Assembly: GCF_013407165.1 (NCBI RefSeq)
Contig: NZ_CP026994.1
Coordinates: forward strand, 1,082,187 to 1,146,186
Length of the DNA stretch: 64,000 nt
Direction of reading: 5' to 3'
DNA from: Nitrosopumilus oxyclinae
Lineage (GTDB): Archaea; Thermoproteota; Nitrososphaeria; Nitrososphaerales; Nitrosopumilaceae
The position numbers and the translations under genes were made by a program. Numbering within the stretch: the first letter of the stretch is position 1; each line of letters opens with the position of its first letter. Below the pieces are notes generated by a model that was not told the origin of the DNA, ran no database searches, and saw nothing but the letters and a program-made list of their open reading frames with translations. Shown here one piece after another: positions 18,105 to 24,111 of this stretch.

Positions 18105-19211
18105 ATGCAATTACTTGAATTTCAGGCCAAGGAATTATTTCGAGAATATGGAATTAACTTACTTGAGAGCATCTCATCAACTAGCATAGAAGATGGTCGT
18201 AAACATGCAAAAGAATTAGGATATCCATTTGTAATTAAAATTCAAGTGCCTGTTGGAGGCAGAGGAAAAGCAGGCGGAATTCAAAAATGTCAAAACGATG
18301 ATGAATTTGAGCTAAAATATCCTCAAGTCATGGACTTGACGATTAAAGGAGAGAAAGCAAGAGCAATTTTACTTGAAAAGATGGCAGATATTAAAAAAGA
18401 ATTGTACCTTTCAATATTTTTGAATCGTTCAAAAAGATGTTACACCATTATTGCATCAGCTGAAGGTGGTGTAGAAATTGAATCAGTTAAAAATCAAATT
18501 ATCAAAGAGGTTGGATTAGGAGATGTCTCAGATGAATTAGCAAAACAAGTTGCAAAGGAAATGGGGCTAGAAGGAATCACAGCAGAACAATTTGTGGATA
18601 CTTTAAAAAAATTATCAAAATTAACAATTGAAAAAGAGGCAGAACTTGTCGAGATTAATCCATTAGCAATAATGCAGGATGATTCAATCATGGCACTAGA
18701 TGGAAAATTTGTAACAGATGACAATAGTAATTTCAGACACCCAGAATTACAAAAATACCAAGAAAAAACAGCAATAGAAGAACAAGCTGAAAAAAGTGGA
18801 TTTTCTCTAGTAGAACTTGATGGAGATATTGCAGTAGTTGGAAATGGTGCAGGACTTGTAATGTCAACATTAGATATGTTATCAGATAACGGTGGAAAGC
18901 CTGCATGTTTTCTTGATGTCGGTGGCGGTGCAACAACAGAATCAGTGTATGAAGCATTAACATTAATCAGTCAATTGCCAAAAGTCAAAGGAATTCTCGT
19001 AAATCTCTATGGAGGAATTGTAAAAACTACTGTTGTTGCCGAAGCATTTCTCAAAGCATATGAAAATAATCTAATTGATTTGCCAGTATTTTCAAGACTA
19101 AAGGGAACAGAATCAGATAAAGCAAAAGAAATGTTACAAGGTTCTAGAACCAACATATTTGATACAGTAGAAGAGGCAATTAATGCAGCAGTGATGGGGA
19201 TAAAGAAATGA
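18105..19211 (+). CDS. sucC: Succinyl-CoA synthetase (ADP-forming) subunit beta
   Basis: 368 aa, ATP-grasp beta subunit that binds nucleotide. Visible are the N-terminal LLEFQAKELFREYGI, GYPFVIKIQVPVGGRGKAGG, EINPLAIM, ALDGKFVTDDN and the Gly loop CFLDVGGGATTESVYEAL. It makes or uses succinyl-CoA, which in these autotrophs links the citric acid cycle with the 3-hydroxypropionate/4-hydroxybutyrate cycle. It overlaps sucD by 4 nt (ATGA), ensuring equal expression. Confidence 0.95.
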   Translation: MQLLEFQAKELFREYGINLLESISSTSIEDGRKHAKELGYPFVIKIQVPVGGRGKAGGIQKCQNDDEFELKYPQVMDLTIKGEKARAILLEKMADIKKELYLSIFLNRSKRCYTIIASAEGGVEIESVKNQIIKEVGLGDVSDELAKQVAKEMGLEGITAEQFVDTLKKLSKLTIEKEAELVEINPLAIMQDDSIMALDGKFVTDDNSNFRHPELQKYQEKTAIEEQAEKSGFSLVELDGDIAVVGNGAGLVMSTLDMLSDNGGKPACFLDVGGGATTESVYEALTLISQLPKVKGILVNLYGGIVKTTVVAEAFLKAYENNLIDLPVFSRLKGTESDKAKEMLQGSRTNIFDTVEEAINAAVMGIKK

Positions 19212-20125
19212 CAGACATCTTTGAATTACTAAAAGGAAAACCAGGAGACCCAGATTATGAAAATAAAGAAGTCATAGTTCAAGGAATTACAGGATCATAT
19301 GGTTCACTACATGCAGGAAAAATGTTAGAGTATGGAACCAACATTACAGCAGGAGTTACACCAGGTAAAGGAGGACAAACATGGAATGAGAGTGTACCAA
19401 TTTACAATACAATGCAGGAAGCAGTAGATGCAACTGATGCAAAAATTTCAATCATCTTTGTTCCAGCAAAATCCTTCCTTTCAGCAGCTAAAGATGCATT
19501 AAATGCTGGAATCAAATTACTAGTTGCAATTCCAGAACACGTTCCAATTAGAGATACAATGGAGGCATTAGATTTAGCAAACAAAAAGGGCGCAACAATA
19601 ATTGGACCAAACACACCGGGAATAATGATTCCAGAACTAATCAAGATAGGAATCATGCCACCAATGCCATTTAAGGCAGGAAAAATTGCAGTATTATCAA
19701 AAAGTGGAACATTACTATATGAAATTTCAGATGCTCTTACAAATTCAGGATTTGGTCAATCAATTACAATTGGAATTGGCGGTGACCCAGTTAACGGAAC
19801 AAGATTAATTGATGCATTTGAAATGGTAAAAGACATTCCAGATATGGAAGGATTGGTAATAGTTGGAGAAATTGGAGGAGACTCTGAAGAGATGTTAGCT
19901 CAAAGAATTATCGATTGTGGATTTAACAAACCAACAGTAGCATACATTGCAGGAAGAGCAGCACCTAAAGAAAAGAGAATGGGTCATGCAGGAGCAATTG
20001 TAATGGGAAATTATGGATCAGCAGAATCTAAAGTATCAATGTTTAACAAAGCAAACATCCCTGTTGCAAAAAGACCTGCAGAAGTACCAGTATTACTAGC
20101 AGGAAAGATGGAAAAATCCGATTAG
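19208..20125 (+). CDS. sucD: Succinyl-CoA synthetase (ADP-forming) subunit alpha
   Basis: 305 aa, CoA-binding subunit. It shows VQGITGSYGSLHAGKMLEYG (CoA-binding Rossmann start), GPNTPGIM, LSKSGTLLYE and GGDPVNGT. The phosphorylated histidine is H260 in KRMGHAGAIVMG. Its start overlaps the sucC stop by 4 nt. rpl40e follows 30 nt later, possibly in the same transcript. Confidence 0.95.
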   Translation: MTDIFELLKGKPGDPDYENKEVIVQGITGSYGSLHAGKMLEYGTNITAGVTPGKGGQTWNESVPIYNTMQEAVDATDAKISIIFVPAKSFLSAAKDALNAGIKLLVAIPEHVPIRDTMEALDLANKKGATIIGPNTPGIMIPELIKIGIMPPMPFKAGKIAVLSKSGTLLYEISDALTNSGFGQSITIGIGGDPVNGTRLIDAFEMVKDIPDMEGLVIVGEIGGDSEEMLAQRIIDCGFNKPTVAYIAGRAAPKEKRMGHAGAIVMGNYGSAESKVSMFNKANIPVAKRPAEVPVLLAGKMEKSD

Positions 20126-20155
20126 AATAAAAGAGAGAGATAAAGGAGAAAATTA

Positions 20156-20323
20156 ATGCCTATTACAGATCCAGAAAAGAAACGAATTGCACAACAAGCA
20201 CGTCTTGTAATGAGAATTTGCTTCAAATGTGGAGCTAGAAACGATATAGGTGCTACACGATGTAGAAAATGTAGAAATCCATACTTGAGATTAAAGAATA
20301 GGAATCTCGGGGTTAAGAAATAG
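20156..20323 (+). CDS. rpl40e: Ribosomal protein L40e
   Basis: 55-aa basic ribosomal protein. It shows the L40e start MPITDPEKKRIAQQARLVM and a four-Cys zinc site, CFKCGARN and CRKCRN (C22, C25, C36, C39), ending in a basic tail. Archaeal L40e exists as a free protein, whereas in eukaryotes it is fused to ubiquitin. A GGAG lies 7-8 nt before the ATG. It follows sucD closely on the same strand. Confidence 0.95.
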   Translation: MPITDPEKKRIAQQARLVMRICFKCGARNDIGATRCRKCRNPYLRLKNRNLGVKK

Positions 20324-20338
20324 AATTAAGAAATAGAA

Positions 20339-20587
20339 TTAAGAAATCATTAATCTTTGTCGATAGTCTACAATTACAGATTTTAATTCACTATTGTATT
20401 GTTTAACAAAGGATTTAGCTGCCTCAGGATCTTCCAATTCTTCAAATGTCAACTGTAAATCCTCAGGGAGTTGATCATTCATTTGATACAAAACTCTAGC
20501 AGCCTCTACATATTGTCCTAAGTTATCAGCATATTCAAAGGCCAATTTCATCCGGTCAATTAATGCATCAAACTCTTGTAAAGACAT
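20339..20587 (-). CDS. Hypothetical helical protein
   Basis: 82 aa, predicted almost all helix (EFDALIDRMKLAFEYADNLGQ, then EAARVLYQMND and AKSFVKQYNSELKSVIVDYRQ), acidic, soluble. No family recognised. It is convergent with rpl40e (15 bp between stops) and has its own promoter next to the tRNA-Val gene. Confidence 0.72.
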   Translation of the reverse strand: MSLQEFDALIDRMKLAFEYADNLGQYVEAARVLYQMNDQLPEDLQLTFEELEDPEAAKSFVKQYNSELKSVIVDYRQRLMIS

Positions 20588-20681
20588 GAAAATTATTTTT
20601 AAAAATAGTAAAAAAGGTCAAGGTAATTGTAACATAATCACATAGCAAAGACAAAAAAACTCCTAATTGAGCAATTTAGTT

Positions 20682-20780
20682 GGACCGGTCGTCTAGTTTG
20701 GTTTGGATGACGCACTCACACTGCGTAAGGAAATTACTTTCCCGCAAAGGTCGTGGGTTCAAATCCCATTCGGTCCACCA
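20682..20780 (+). tRNA. tRNA-Val (anticodon CAC) with a variable-loop intron and encoded CCA
   Basis: The acceptor stem is GGACCGG (20682-20688) pairing with TCGGTCC (20770-20776), the D-arm is 20691-20708, the anticodon stem is ACGCA/TGCGT (20710-20714, 20722-20726) with loop CTCACAC and anticodon CAC at 20717-20719, and the T-arm is GTGGG-TTCAAAT-CCCAT (20753-20769). The discriminator A and CCA are encoded. Between the anticodon stem and T stem there are 26 nt instead of 5. Removing 20728-20748 leaves the standard variable loop AGGTC. It serves GTG codons. Confidence 0.94.
20728..20748 (+). other. 21-nt tRNA intron at non-canonical position 44/45
   Basis: A bulge-helix-bulge-like fold fits exactly. 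A 4-bp central helix forms from TGCG (20722-20725, exon) and CGCA (20743-20746, intron), flanked by 3-nt bulges TAA (20726-20728) and AAG (20747-20749). An intron hairpin GGAAA-TTAC-TTTCC caps it. Cutting each bulge after its second base excises 20728-20748. The outer helix on the exon side is weak, so this is a relaxed form of the motif. It is presumably cut by the archaeal tRNA splicing endonuclease. Confidence 0.85.
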
Positions 20781-20786
20781 TTTCAT

Positions 20787-21467
20787 TTATCCCAAAATAC
20801 ATGAATTGGATTTAGAATCAAAGATAGTTCCAGGGCCACATTTGGAATCAAACTCAGTTGAATCAGATGTTTTTACAACACCAACTCTACATGCATTTGT
20901 ATCAGGATCAAGAACAGTACCAGGGCCACATTTGGAATCAAATTCACCATAGAAAATATCTTCATCCTCAATCACAGGGTTAGAAATTGTATCAGATGAT
21001 GAATCAAATGTATTATCAAAATACCCTTGAGAATAACCAGCACCAAGTATTATCAATATCAAAACAGGAATTCCCACAATAATTGGAATCTTTAATGGAA
21101 TTGATTTTGAGAAACTGCCAAAAGATTTTGATTCAGGAATAAGTTGAGGGTTTGCACCTACTTCAAAAATTGAAGCCCCACAAATCATGCAAAAGTTAGC
21201 ACCCAATGGACCTTGTTTTCCACATTTCCAACAATGAATTGTATCTTTATTTTCAGGTTCATTTTCAAAAACAATCTCATCAGTTTGTGCATCAGAAGTA
21301 TGTTTAACAAGATATTTTTCTCGTAAATTTTTCAGATAATTCTCATCAGTAATCCAGATTTTTTTATTTTGAATGAAAGTCTGTTTAATGTGCTCTAATC
21401 TATAAGGGTCACCAACATCCAATTTCAATAAAGCATTGACGTCATCTACAACATCTCTGGAATCCAT
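20787..21467 (-). CDS. Zinc-ribbon membrane protein with duplicated Cys motif
   Basis: 226 aa. Order: helical N-terminal domain (1-60), double-Cys zinc ribbon CWKCGKQGPLGANFCMICG (about 79-97), linker, one membrane segment (IPIIVGIPVLILIILGAGY, about 127-145), then an outside tail with two copies of EFDSKCGPGTxxDxxxNxC (around 175 and 207). Inside zinc ribbon and outside Cys repeats suggest a sensor or anchor; the function is unknown. The CGPGTxxDPxTxxC motif recurs in surface proteins of ammonia-oxidising archaea. The stop lies 7 nt beyond the convergent tRNA-Val 3' end. Confidence 0.8.
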   Translation of the reverse strand: MDSRDVVDDVNALLKLDVGDPYRLEHIKQTFIQNKKIWITDENYLKNLREKYLVKHTSDAQTDEIVFENEPENKDTIHCWKCGKQGPLGANFCMICGASIFEVGANPQLIPESKSFGSFSKSIPLKIPIIVGIPVLILIILGAGYSQGYFDNTFDSSSDTISNPVIEDEDIFYGEFDSKCGPGTVLDPDTNACRVGVVKTSDSTEFDSKCGPGTIFDSKSNSCILG

Positions 21468-21617
21468 ACGTTCCCCGTAAATGGCATATCATTAAAAACT
21501 AATTGAAAAAGAAAGAGGATTTTAGACAGAAATAAGGGTGAAAATGTCTAAAACGAATAATCCCAATCCAGTGTGAAATAATAGTAATTATTAAAATCTA
21601 GAAAACAAACAAACCAT

Positions 21618-21809
21618 GTGAATGTCTCTCAGACAAAATTAGAGGTTGAATCATCAAAAGAAATCCTACTGCAGACAATTTTAAAAAACAAGGAAAATCT
21701 AGATACAAATTTGATTGCAATTGCGATTAAAGATTATGTTAAAAATTACGATAAATATATTGATGAAAAAAAAAGACTCTTAGATATTATTTCAAGTTTT
21801 AAGAAATAA
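21618..21809 (+). CDS. Small helical hypothetical protein
   Basis: 63 aa from GTG 21618 (an ATG two bases earlier would read directly into a stop). Helical and charged (ESSKEILLQTILKNKENLDTN, KNYDKYIDEKKRLLDIISSFK). No family recognised. It is divergent from the zinc-ribbon membrane gene and convergent with the micro-gene cluster that ends at 21817 (7 bp between stops). Confidence 0.6.
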   Translation: MNVSQTKLEVESSKEILLQTILKNKENLDTNLIAIAIKDYVKNYDKYIDEKKRLLDIISSFKK

Positions 21810-21816
21810 GTGGGTT

Positions 21817-21969
21817 TTAAGATATTTGTGCCAATAGTTGTGTGTGACTAACATCATTTCTAAAACAGTCATCCAATCTGGATTGTAGTACTTTGAGATA
21901 GCAGTTAATCGAACAACATCCTTTGTGACCTACATCAAATGAATCTAAACAGATTTCACAGATTTTCAT
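21817..21969 (-). CDS. Micro-protein A3: Cys-rich, zinc-binding type (50 aa)
   Basis: Last gene of micro-cluster A. Cysteines at residues 4, 7, 18, 19, 23 and 35 (CEICLDSF, GHKGCCSINC) look like one small zinc site. The ATG overlaps the stop of A2 as ATGA, with GGAG 8 nt upstream, so it is translated from the same message as A1 and A2. No family recognised. It has the same role in cluster A (Cys-rich tail gene) as the 58-aa B7 protein in cluster B. Confidence 0.68.
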   Translation of the reverse strand: MKICEICLDSFDVGHKGCCSINCYLKVLQSRLDDCFRNDVSHTQLLAQIS

Positions 21970-22070
21970 AAGGATATCTCCTGAGTTTGAAGCTTTATCT
22001 TTGAAATGACAGTGTTAGTCATTTTGAGCAAAGCCTCCATTTGAGGATCTTGGACATATTGTAAAGTCAT
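21966..22070 (-). CDS. Micro-protein A2 with LLKMTN-V-KIK motif (34 aa)
   Basis: Second gene of cluster A. The sequence MTLQYVQDPQMEALLKMTN continues TVISKIKLQTQ. It aligns end to end with B2 (23757-23858), sharing MT-Q, LLKMTN, the V and KIK-Q-QE. It starts at the ATG in TAATG shared with the A1 stop, with GGAG exactly 8 nt before the start. Single amphipathic helix expected; the function is unknown. Confidence 0.68.
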   Translation of the reverse strand: MTLQYVQDPQMEALLKMTNTVISKIKLQTQEISL

Positions 22071-22204
22071 TAGGATGACTCCATTACGTGTAGTTTAATC
22101 TTCATTAGGACTTCATTTGTCATTTGTAAGAGATTTGCCATGTCAGCATCAAGAAAACATTCTGAACTGGAATCAAACATCACTGTTTTTTGTGTTGTAT
22201 TCAT
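22070..22204 (-). CDS. Micro-protein A1 with LLQMTN-V-MKIK motif (44 aa)
   Basis: First gene of cluster A. Paralogous to B1 (23855-23989), which is also 44 aa: both begin MN-T, have FDS, FLD, a Met-Thr-Asn motif (NLLQMTNEVLMKIK here) and a C-terminal ME-S. It follows the conserved promoter block (22225-22264) by 20 nt, so the leader is very short. The stop overlaps the A2 start (TAATG). Confidence 0.68.
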   Translation of the reverse strand: MNTTQKTVMFDSSSECFLDADMANLLQMTNEVLMKIKLHVMESS

Positions 22205-22224
22205 TTTTCTTCAATACACTATTA

Positions 22225-22288
22225 GTTACAATGAATATAACCAAGGATTTCGATTAGGCATGAATTAAGTATCGATGGCATCGAACCT
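22225..22288 (-). promoter_or_regulatory. Promoter and operator of micro-cluster A
   Basis: Reading leftward, a BRE/TATA element (TCGAAATCC, then GGTTATATTC) lies about 35 nt before the A1 start. The 40-bp block 22225-22264 matches 24011-24050 at 37 positions. Beyond it, a CGAACC half-site (22282-22287) sits 18 nt past the block end, exactly as in cluster B. An ATCGAT palindrome lies at 22271-22276. Shared control, plausibly by the TrmB-family protein of cluster B, is inferred. Confidence 0.72.
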
Positions 22289-22314
22289 CACTGGTTTGAG
22301 AGTATTTTGAAACT

Positions 22315-22425
22315 TTAACAAGGATATTCAGAGAGATCAGTAATCAGTTCTGAGGTCTCATCTAATATTTTGAGATGAAATAAGATAGATTTGCCATTAC
22401 TGGACTTTAAAATATTTTGAATCAT
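22315..22425 (-). CDS. Micro-protein B8 (36 aa)
   Basis: Last gene of cluster B. The ATG overlaps the stop of B7 as ATGA. The product is helical (ILFHLKILDETSELITDLSE) and ends in Cys. Unlike most junctions in the cluster there is no GGAG upstream, so this is the least certain member. It stops about 27 bp before the cluster A operator. Confidence 0.5.
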   Translation of the reverse strand: MIQNILKSSNGKSILFHLKILDETSELITDLSEYPC

Positions 22426-22598
22426 GCCGAGATTTTAGAGAGTGGAACTATAGATTTAATCATATCTTCTGAACCAAAGTGAAATTTAGTTTCATAGCAT
22501 TGCTCACATACAAGCCATTCATGGCAGTAAATCTGTCCAATTGTAGGTTTGTAAATAATTTTGTATTTTGGTTCGTGTCTATCTTCGCATTGATTCAT
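22422..22598 (-). CDS. Micro-protein B7: Cys/His zinc-binding type (58 aa)
   Basis: CEDRHEPKYK at the start (C4, H8) and YCHEWLVCEQC in the middle (C25, H26, C31, C34) suggest one zinc site. I chose the ATG at 22598 because GGAG precedes it by 7 nt; a TTG two codons earlier is possible. It overlaps the end of B6 in another frame by 20 nt. No named family recognised. Confidence 0.75.
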   Translation of the reverse strand: MNQCEDRHEPKYKIIYKPTIGQIYCHEWLVCEQCYETKFHFGSEDMIKSIVPLSKISA

Positions 22599-22668
22599 CG
22601 TCAATCTCCTTTGATAGTTGTTCTACTTGTCCAGTAAGTAGTAAGTAGAATTTACGGACCATATTCAA
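22579..22668 (-). CDS. Micro-protein B6, tandem copy of B5 (29 aa)
   Basis: Starts at TTG overlapping the B5 stop (TTGA), with GGAG 8 nt upstream. Residues 7-19 (FYLLLTGQVEQLS) are identical to the same positions in B5, and both begin Met-Asn from TTG-AAY. A hydrophobic patch is followed by a charged tail (KEIDDESMRR). It arose by duplication of a 71-bp unit and is read in a different frame from B5. Confidence 0.55.
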   Translation of the reverse strand: MNMVRKFYLLLTGQVEQLSKEIDDESMRR

Positions 22669-22722
22669 GTAGACATCTCCGTAGATAATTGCTCTACTTG
22701 TCCAGTAAGTAGTAAGTAGAAT
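22622..22722 (-). repeat. Two 30-bp direct repeats, 71 bp apart, inside B5 and B6
   Basis: Copies at 22622-22651 and 22693-22722 are identical. Each starts TCTACTTG and ends AAGTAGAAT on the + strand, so each can also fold back on itself (TCTACTT with AAGTAGA). They are the cores of the duplicated micro-genes B5 and B6. Two copies with a coding context do not make a CRISPR array. Confidence 0.9.
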
Positions 22723-22739
22723 TGTTGTAAAAAGTTCAA
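22665..22739 (-). CDS. Micro-protein B5 (24 aa)
   Basis: TTG start overlapping the B4 stop (TTGA), with GGAG 8 nt before it. The product is MNFLQQFYLLLTGQVEQL followed by STEMST. The identical core in B6, the repeated TTGA coupling and the ribosome-binding site argue that this very short frame is translated. The function is unknown. Confidence 0.52.
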   Translation of the reverse strand: MNFLQQFYLLLTGQVEQLSTEMST

Positions 22740-22912
22740 TAGTAAAACTCCTTTGTCTGATTTTTAATTTTCATAACTACATCACCGGTCATTTTTATCA
22801 AATGTTTAACTTCAAGATCATTGAGATGTTGACGACCATCATCTATAGACTGTTTAGCCATAAATGAAACCTCATTTTGAAGGCTCTCAAGTGCTAAAAC
22901 CTGACTAGTCAA
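22736..22912 (-). CDS. Micro-protein B4 with LIKMTG-V-MKIK motif (58 aa)
   Basis: Directly follows the TrmB-family gene, starting at TTG 22912 within its stop (TTGA); GGAG lies 10 nt upstream. A longer start at TTG 22936 would overlap the regulator by 28 nt. The C-terminal half carries HLIKMTGDVVMKIKNQ, the same motif as A1, A2, B1 and B2, here preceded by an extra helical region (LALESLQNEVSFMAKQSIDD). Confidence 0.72.
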   Translation of the reverse strand: MTSQVLALESLQNEVSFMAKQSIDDGRQHLNDLEVKHLIKMTGDVVMKIKNQTKEFYY

Positions 22913-23757
22913 TATAGCGCCTCTCCTTTTTCCCAAGACAGTTCAAACAATGAACTCATCATATCTACGAGAGTTTCAGAATCAGACCACCATGCAAAGA
23001 CCTGTCTTGTAGGATGTGTTGCATTGCGCATAAAGATGAGGACCTCTTTTTTGTCATTCACAATGAAACACTTGTTTTCAGAATTTGCAGGCATTGCTCT
23101 AATTTGTGCTGAATTCATCTCAGATAGGAATTCAGGGGTTTGGTTTAGAGGAGTGACGACCATTTTGAGATTAGTTGGTGCTTCTTCTACCCAATCAAAC
23201 ACATCTGCATGATACATTCTTAGTAAATCTGAAACACTGCCATAGATTCTGAAATCCTCATTGCTAGAATTTACCATTTCCTTGATTTTGTTCATGATAG
23301 GGCCTGTTCCATGTAGCAATTGCATTTTTTCAGATTTTGATTCATCTGTCTCTACTGCAAAGAATGGGATTTCTTTCCACATCTCTGAAAGAGATTCTTC
23401 CTTGTTTGCCAGGGTGTCAATTCTATCCTGTTCTTGTTTGACCAATGTAGAAACTGCTTCTTTCATATCCATTGCCGTGTATTTTGTTGGATGTGCCAGT
23501 TCTGCAACAACCAATCCCATACTCTGAAGGGAGTTGACCAGATGATAGGTCTCAGTTCGAGGCAATTGTAGTGCTTTTGCTATCTCAGAAGCAGTCTTCG
23601 ATCCATACTTTCCAAGATAAATGAACACCTTTGCCTGGCTTTTTGTGAGGCCAAAATTGATTAATTCATCTCTAATTTTCTCAAGAGTTAGTTTATGCTT
23701 GTACATTGCAGTGTCTGATTCATTATCAAACAGACTGATTTGATTTTGAGAATTCAT
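22909..23757 (-). CDS. TrmB-family transcriptional regulator
   Basis: 282 aa. Winged helix-turn-helix at about residues 30-95: LINFGLTKSQAKVFIYLGK, then KTASEIAKALQLPRTETYHLV and a wing with HPTKYTAMD. A coiled linker (LVKQEQDRIDTLANKEES) and a C-terminal ligand-type domain follow. TrmB proteins regulate by sensing small molecules; the ligand is unknown here. Its ATG overlaps the stop of micro-gene B2 (TAATG) with GGAG 8 nt upstream. Palindromic CGAACC-type sites before clusters A and B are candidate targets, implying autoregulation. Confidence 0.88.
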   Translation of the reverse strand: MNSQNQISLFDNESDTAMYKHKLTLEKIRDELINFGLTKSQAKVFIYLGKYGSKTASEIAKALQLPRTETYHLVNSLQSMGLVVAELAHPTKYTAMDMKEAVSTLVKQEQDRIDTLANKEESLSEMWKEIPFFAVETDESKSEKMQLLHGTGPIMNKIKEMVNSSNEDFRIYGSVSDLLRMYHADVFDWVEEAPTNLKMVVTPLNQTPEFLSEMNSAQIRAMPANSENKCFIVNDKKEVLIFMRNATHPTRQVFAWWSDSETLVDMMSSLFELSWEKGEALY

Positions 23758-23858
23758 TAGAAATTCTCCTGTGATTGTGTTTTAATTTTCATTATGACAA
23801 CGTTTGTCATTTTTAGGAGATTATCAATGGATGAATCTGCTAGGAATTGGTATGTCAT
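23757..23858 (-). CDS. Micro-protein B2 with LLKMTN-V-MKIK motif (33 aa)
   Basis: Second gene of cluster B, paralogue of A2 (MT-Q at the start, DNLLKMTNVVIMKIKTQSQE). It starts at an ATGA overlap with B1; GGAG lies 8 nt upstream. Its own stop overlaps the regulator's start (TAATG), so regulator synthesis should depend on translation of this frame. Confidence 0.68.
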   Translation of the reverse strand: MTYQFLADSSIDNLLKMTNVVIMKIKTQSQENF

Positions 23859-23989
23859 TGGGACATCTCCATAGATTGTGTTTTAATTTTCATCATGACA
23901 TCATTTGTCATATTGAAAAGTGACTCCAATCTAGAATCTAAAAAAGTGTGATTTGAGTCAAATGTTTGGTTTTGTGTTGTTTGGTTCAT
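23855..23989 (-). CDS. Micro-protein B1 with LFNMTN-V-MKIK motif (44 aa)
   Basis: First gene of cluster B, 21 nt below the conserved promoter block. Begins MNQTTQNQTFDS and carries SLFNMTNDVMMKIKTQS near the C terminus. It matches A1 in length and in the FDS, FLD and MTN-V-MKIK positions. Expected structure: disordered polar start plus one amphipathic helix. Confidence 0.68.
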   Translation of the reverse strand: MNQTTQNQTFDSNHTFLDSRLESLFNMTNDVMMKIKTQSMEMSQ

Positions 23990-24010
23990 TGTTCTACAAA
24001 GATTGTAGTG

Positions 24011-24073
24011 GTTACAATGAATATAATCAAGGTTTTCGATTAGGCACGAAATATGGTTCGAACCATGCGAACC
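24011..24073 (-). promoter_or_regulatory. Promoter and palindromic operator of micro-cluster B
   Basis: The leftward BRE/TATA (TCGAAAACC, GATTATATTC) lies in the 40-bp block 24011-24050 shared with cluster A. Next to it is a perfect 14-bp palindrome ATGGTTCGAACCAT (24053-24066), followed by a further half-site GCGAACC (24067-24073). The site also lies 39 bp before the divergent exported-protein gene at 24112, so it could control both directions. A TrmB-type operator is inferred. Confidence 0.75.
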
Positions 24074-24111
24074 TGTCCTATTTTGAGTCCCAATAGTGGA
24101 ATTACATACTA

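Noticed and set aside
20682..20780. Reading the long variable region as a class II tRNA (Leu or Ser)
   Set aside because: The anticodon CAC specifies Val, which has a short variable loop, and an exact splicing fold leaves the standard 5 nt.
22622..22722. Two 30-bp direct repeats with inverted ends as a CRISPR or attachment site
   Set aside because: Only two copies, a 41-bp spacer, and both lie within the coding cores of duplicated micro-genes.
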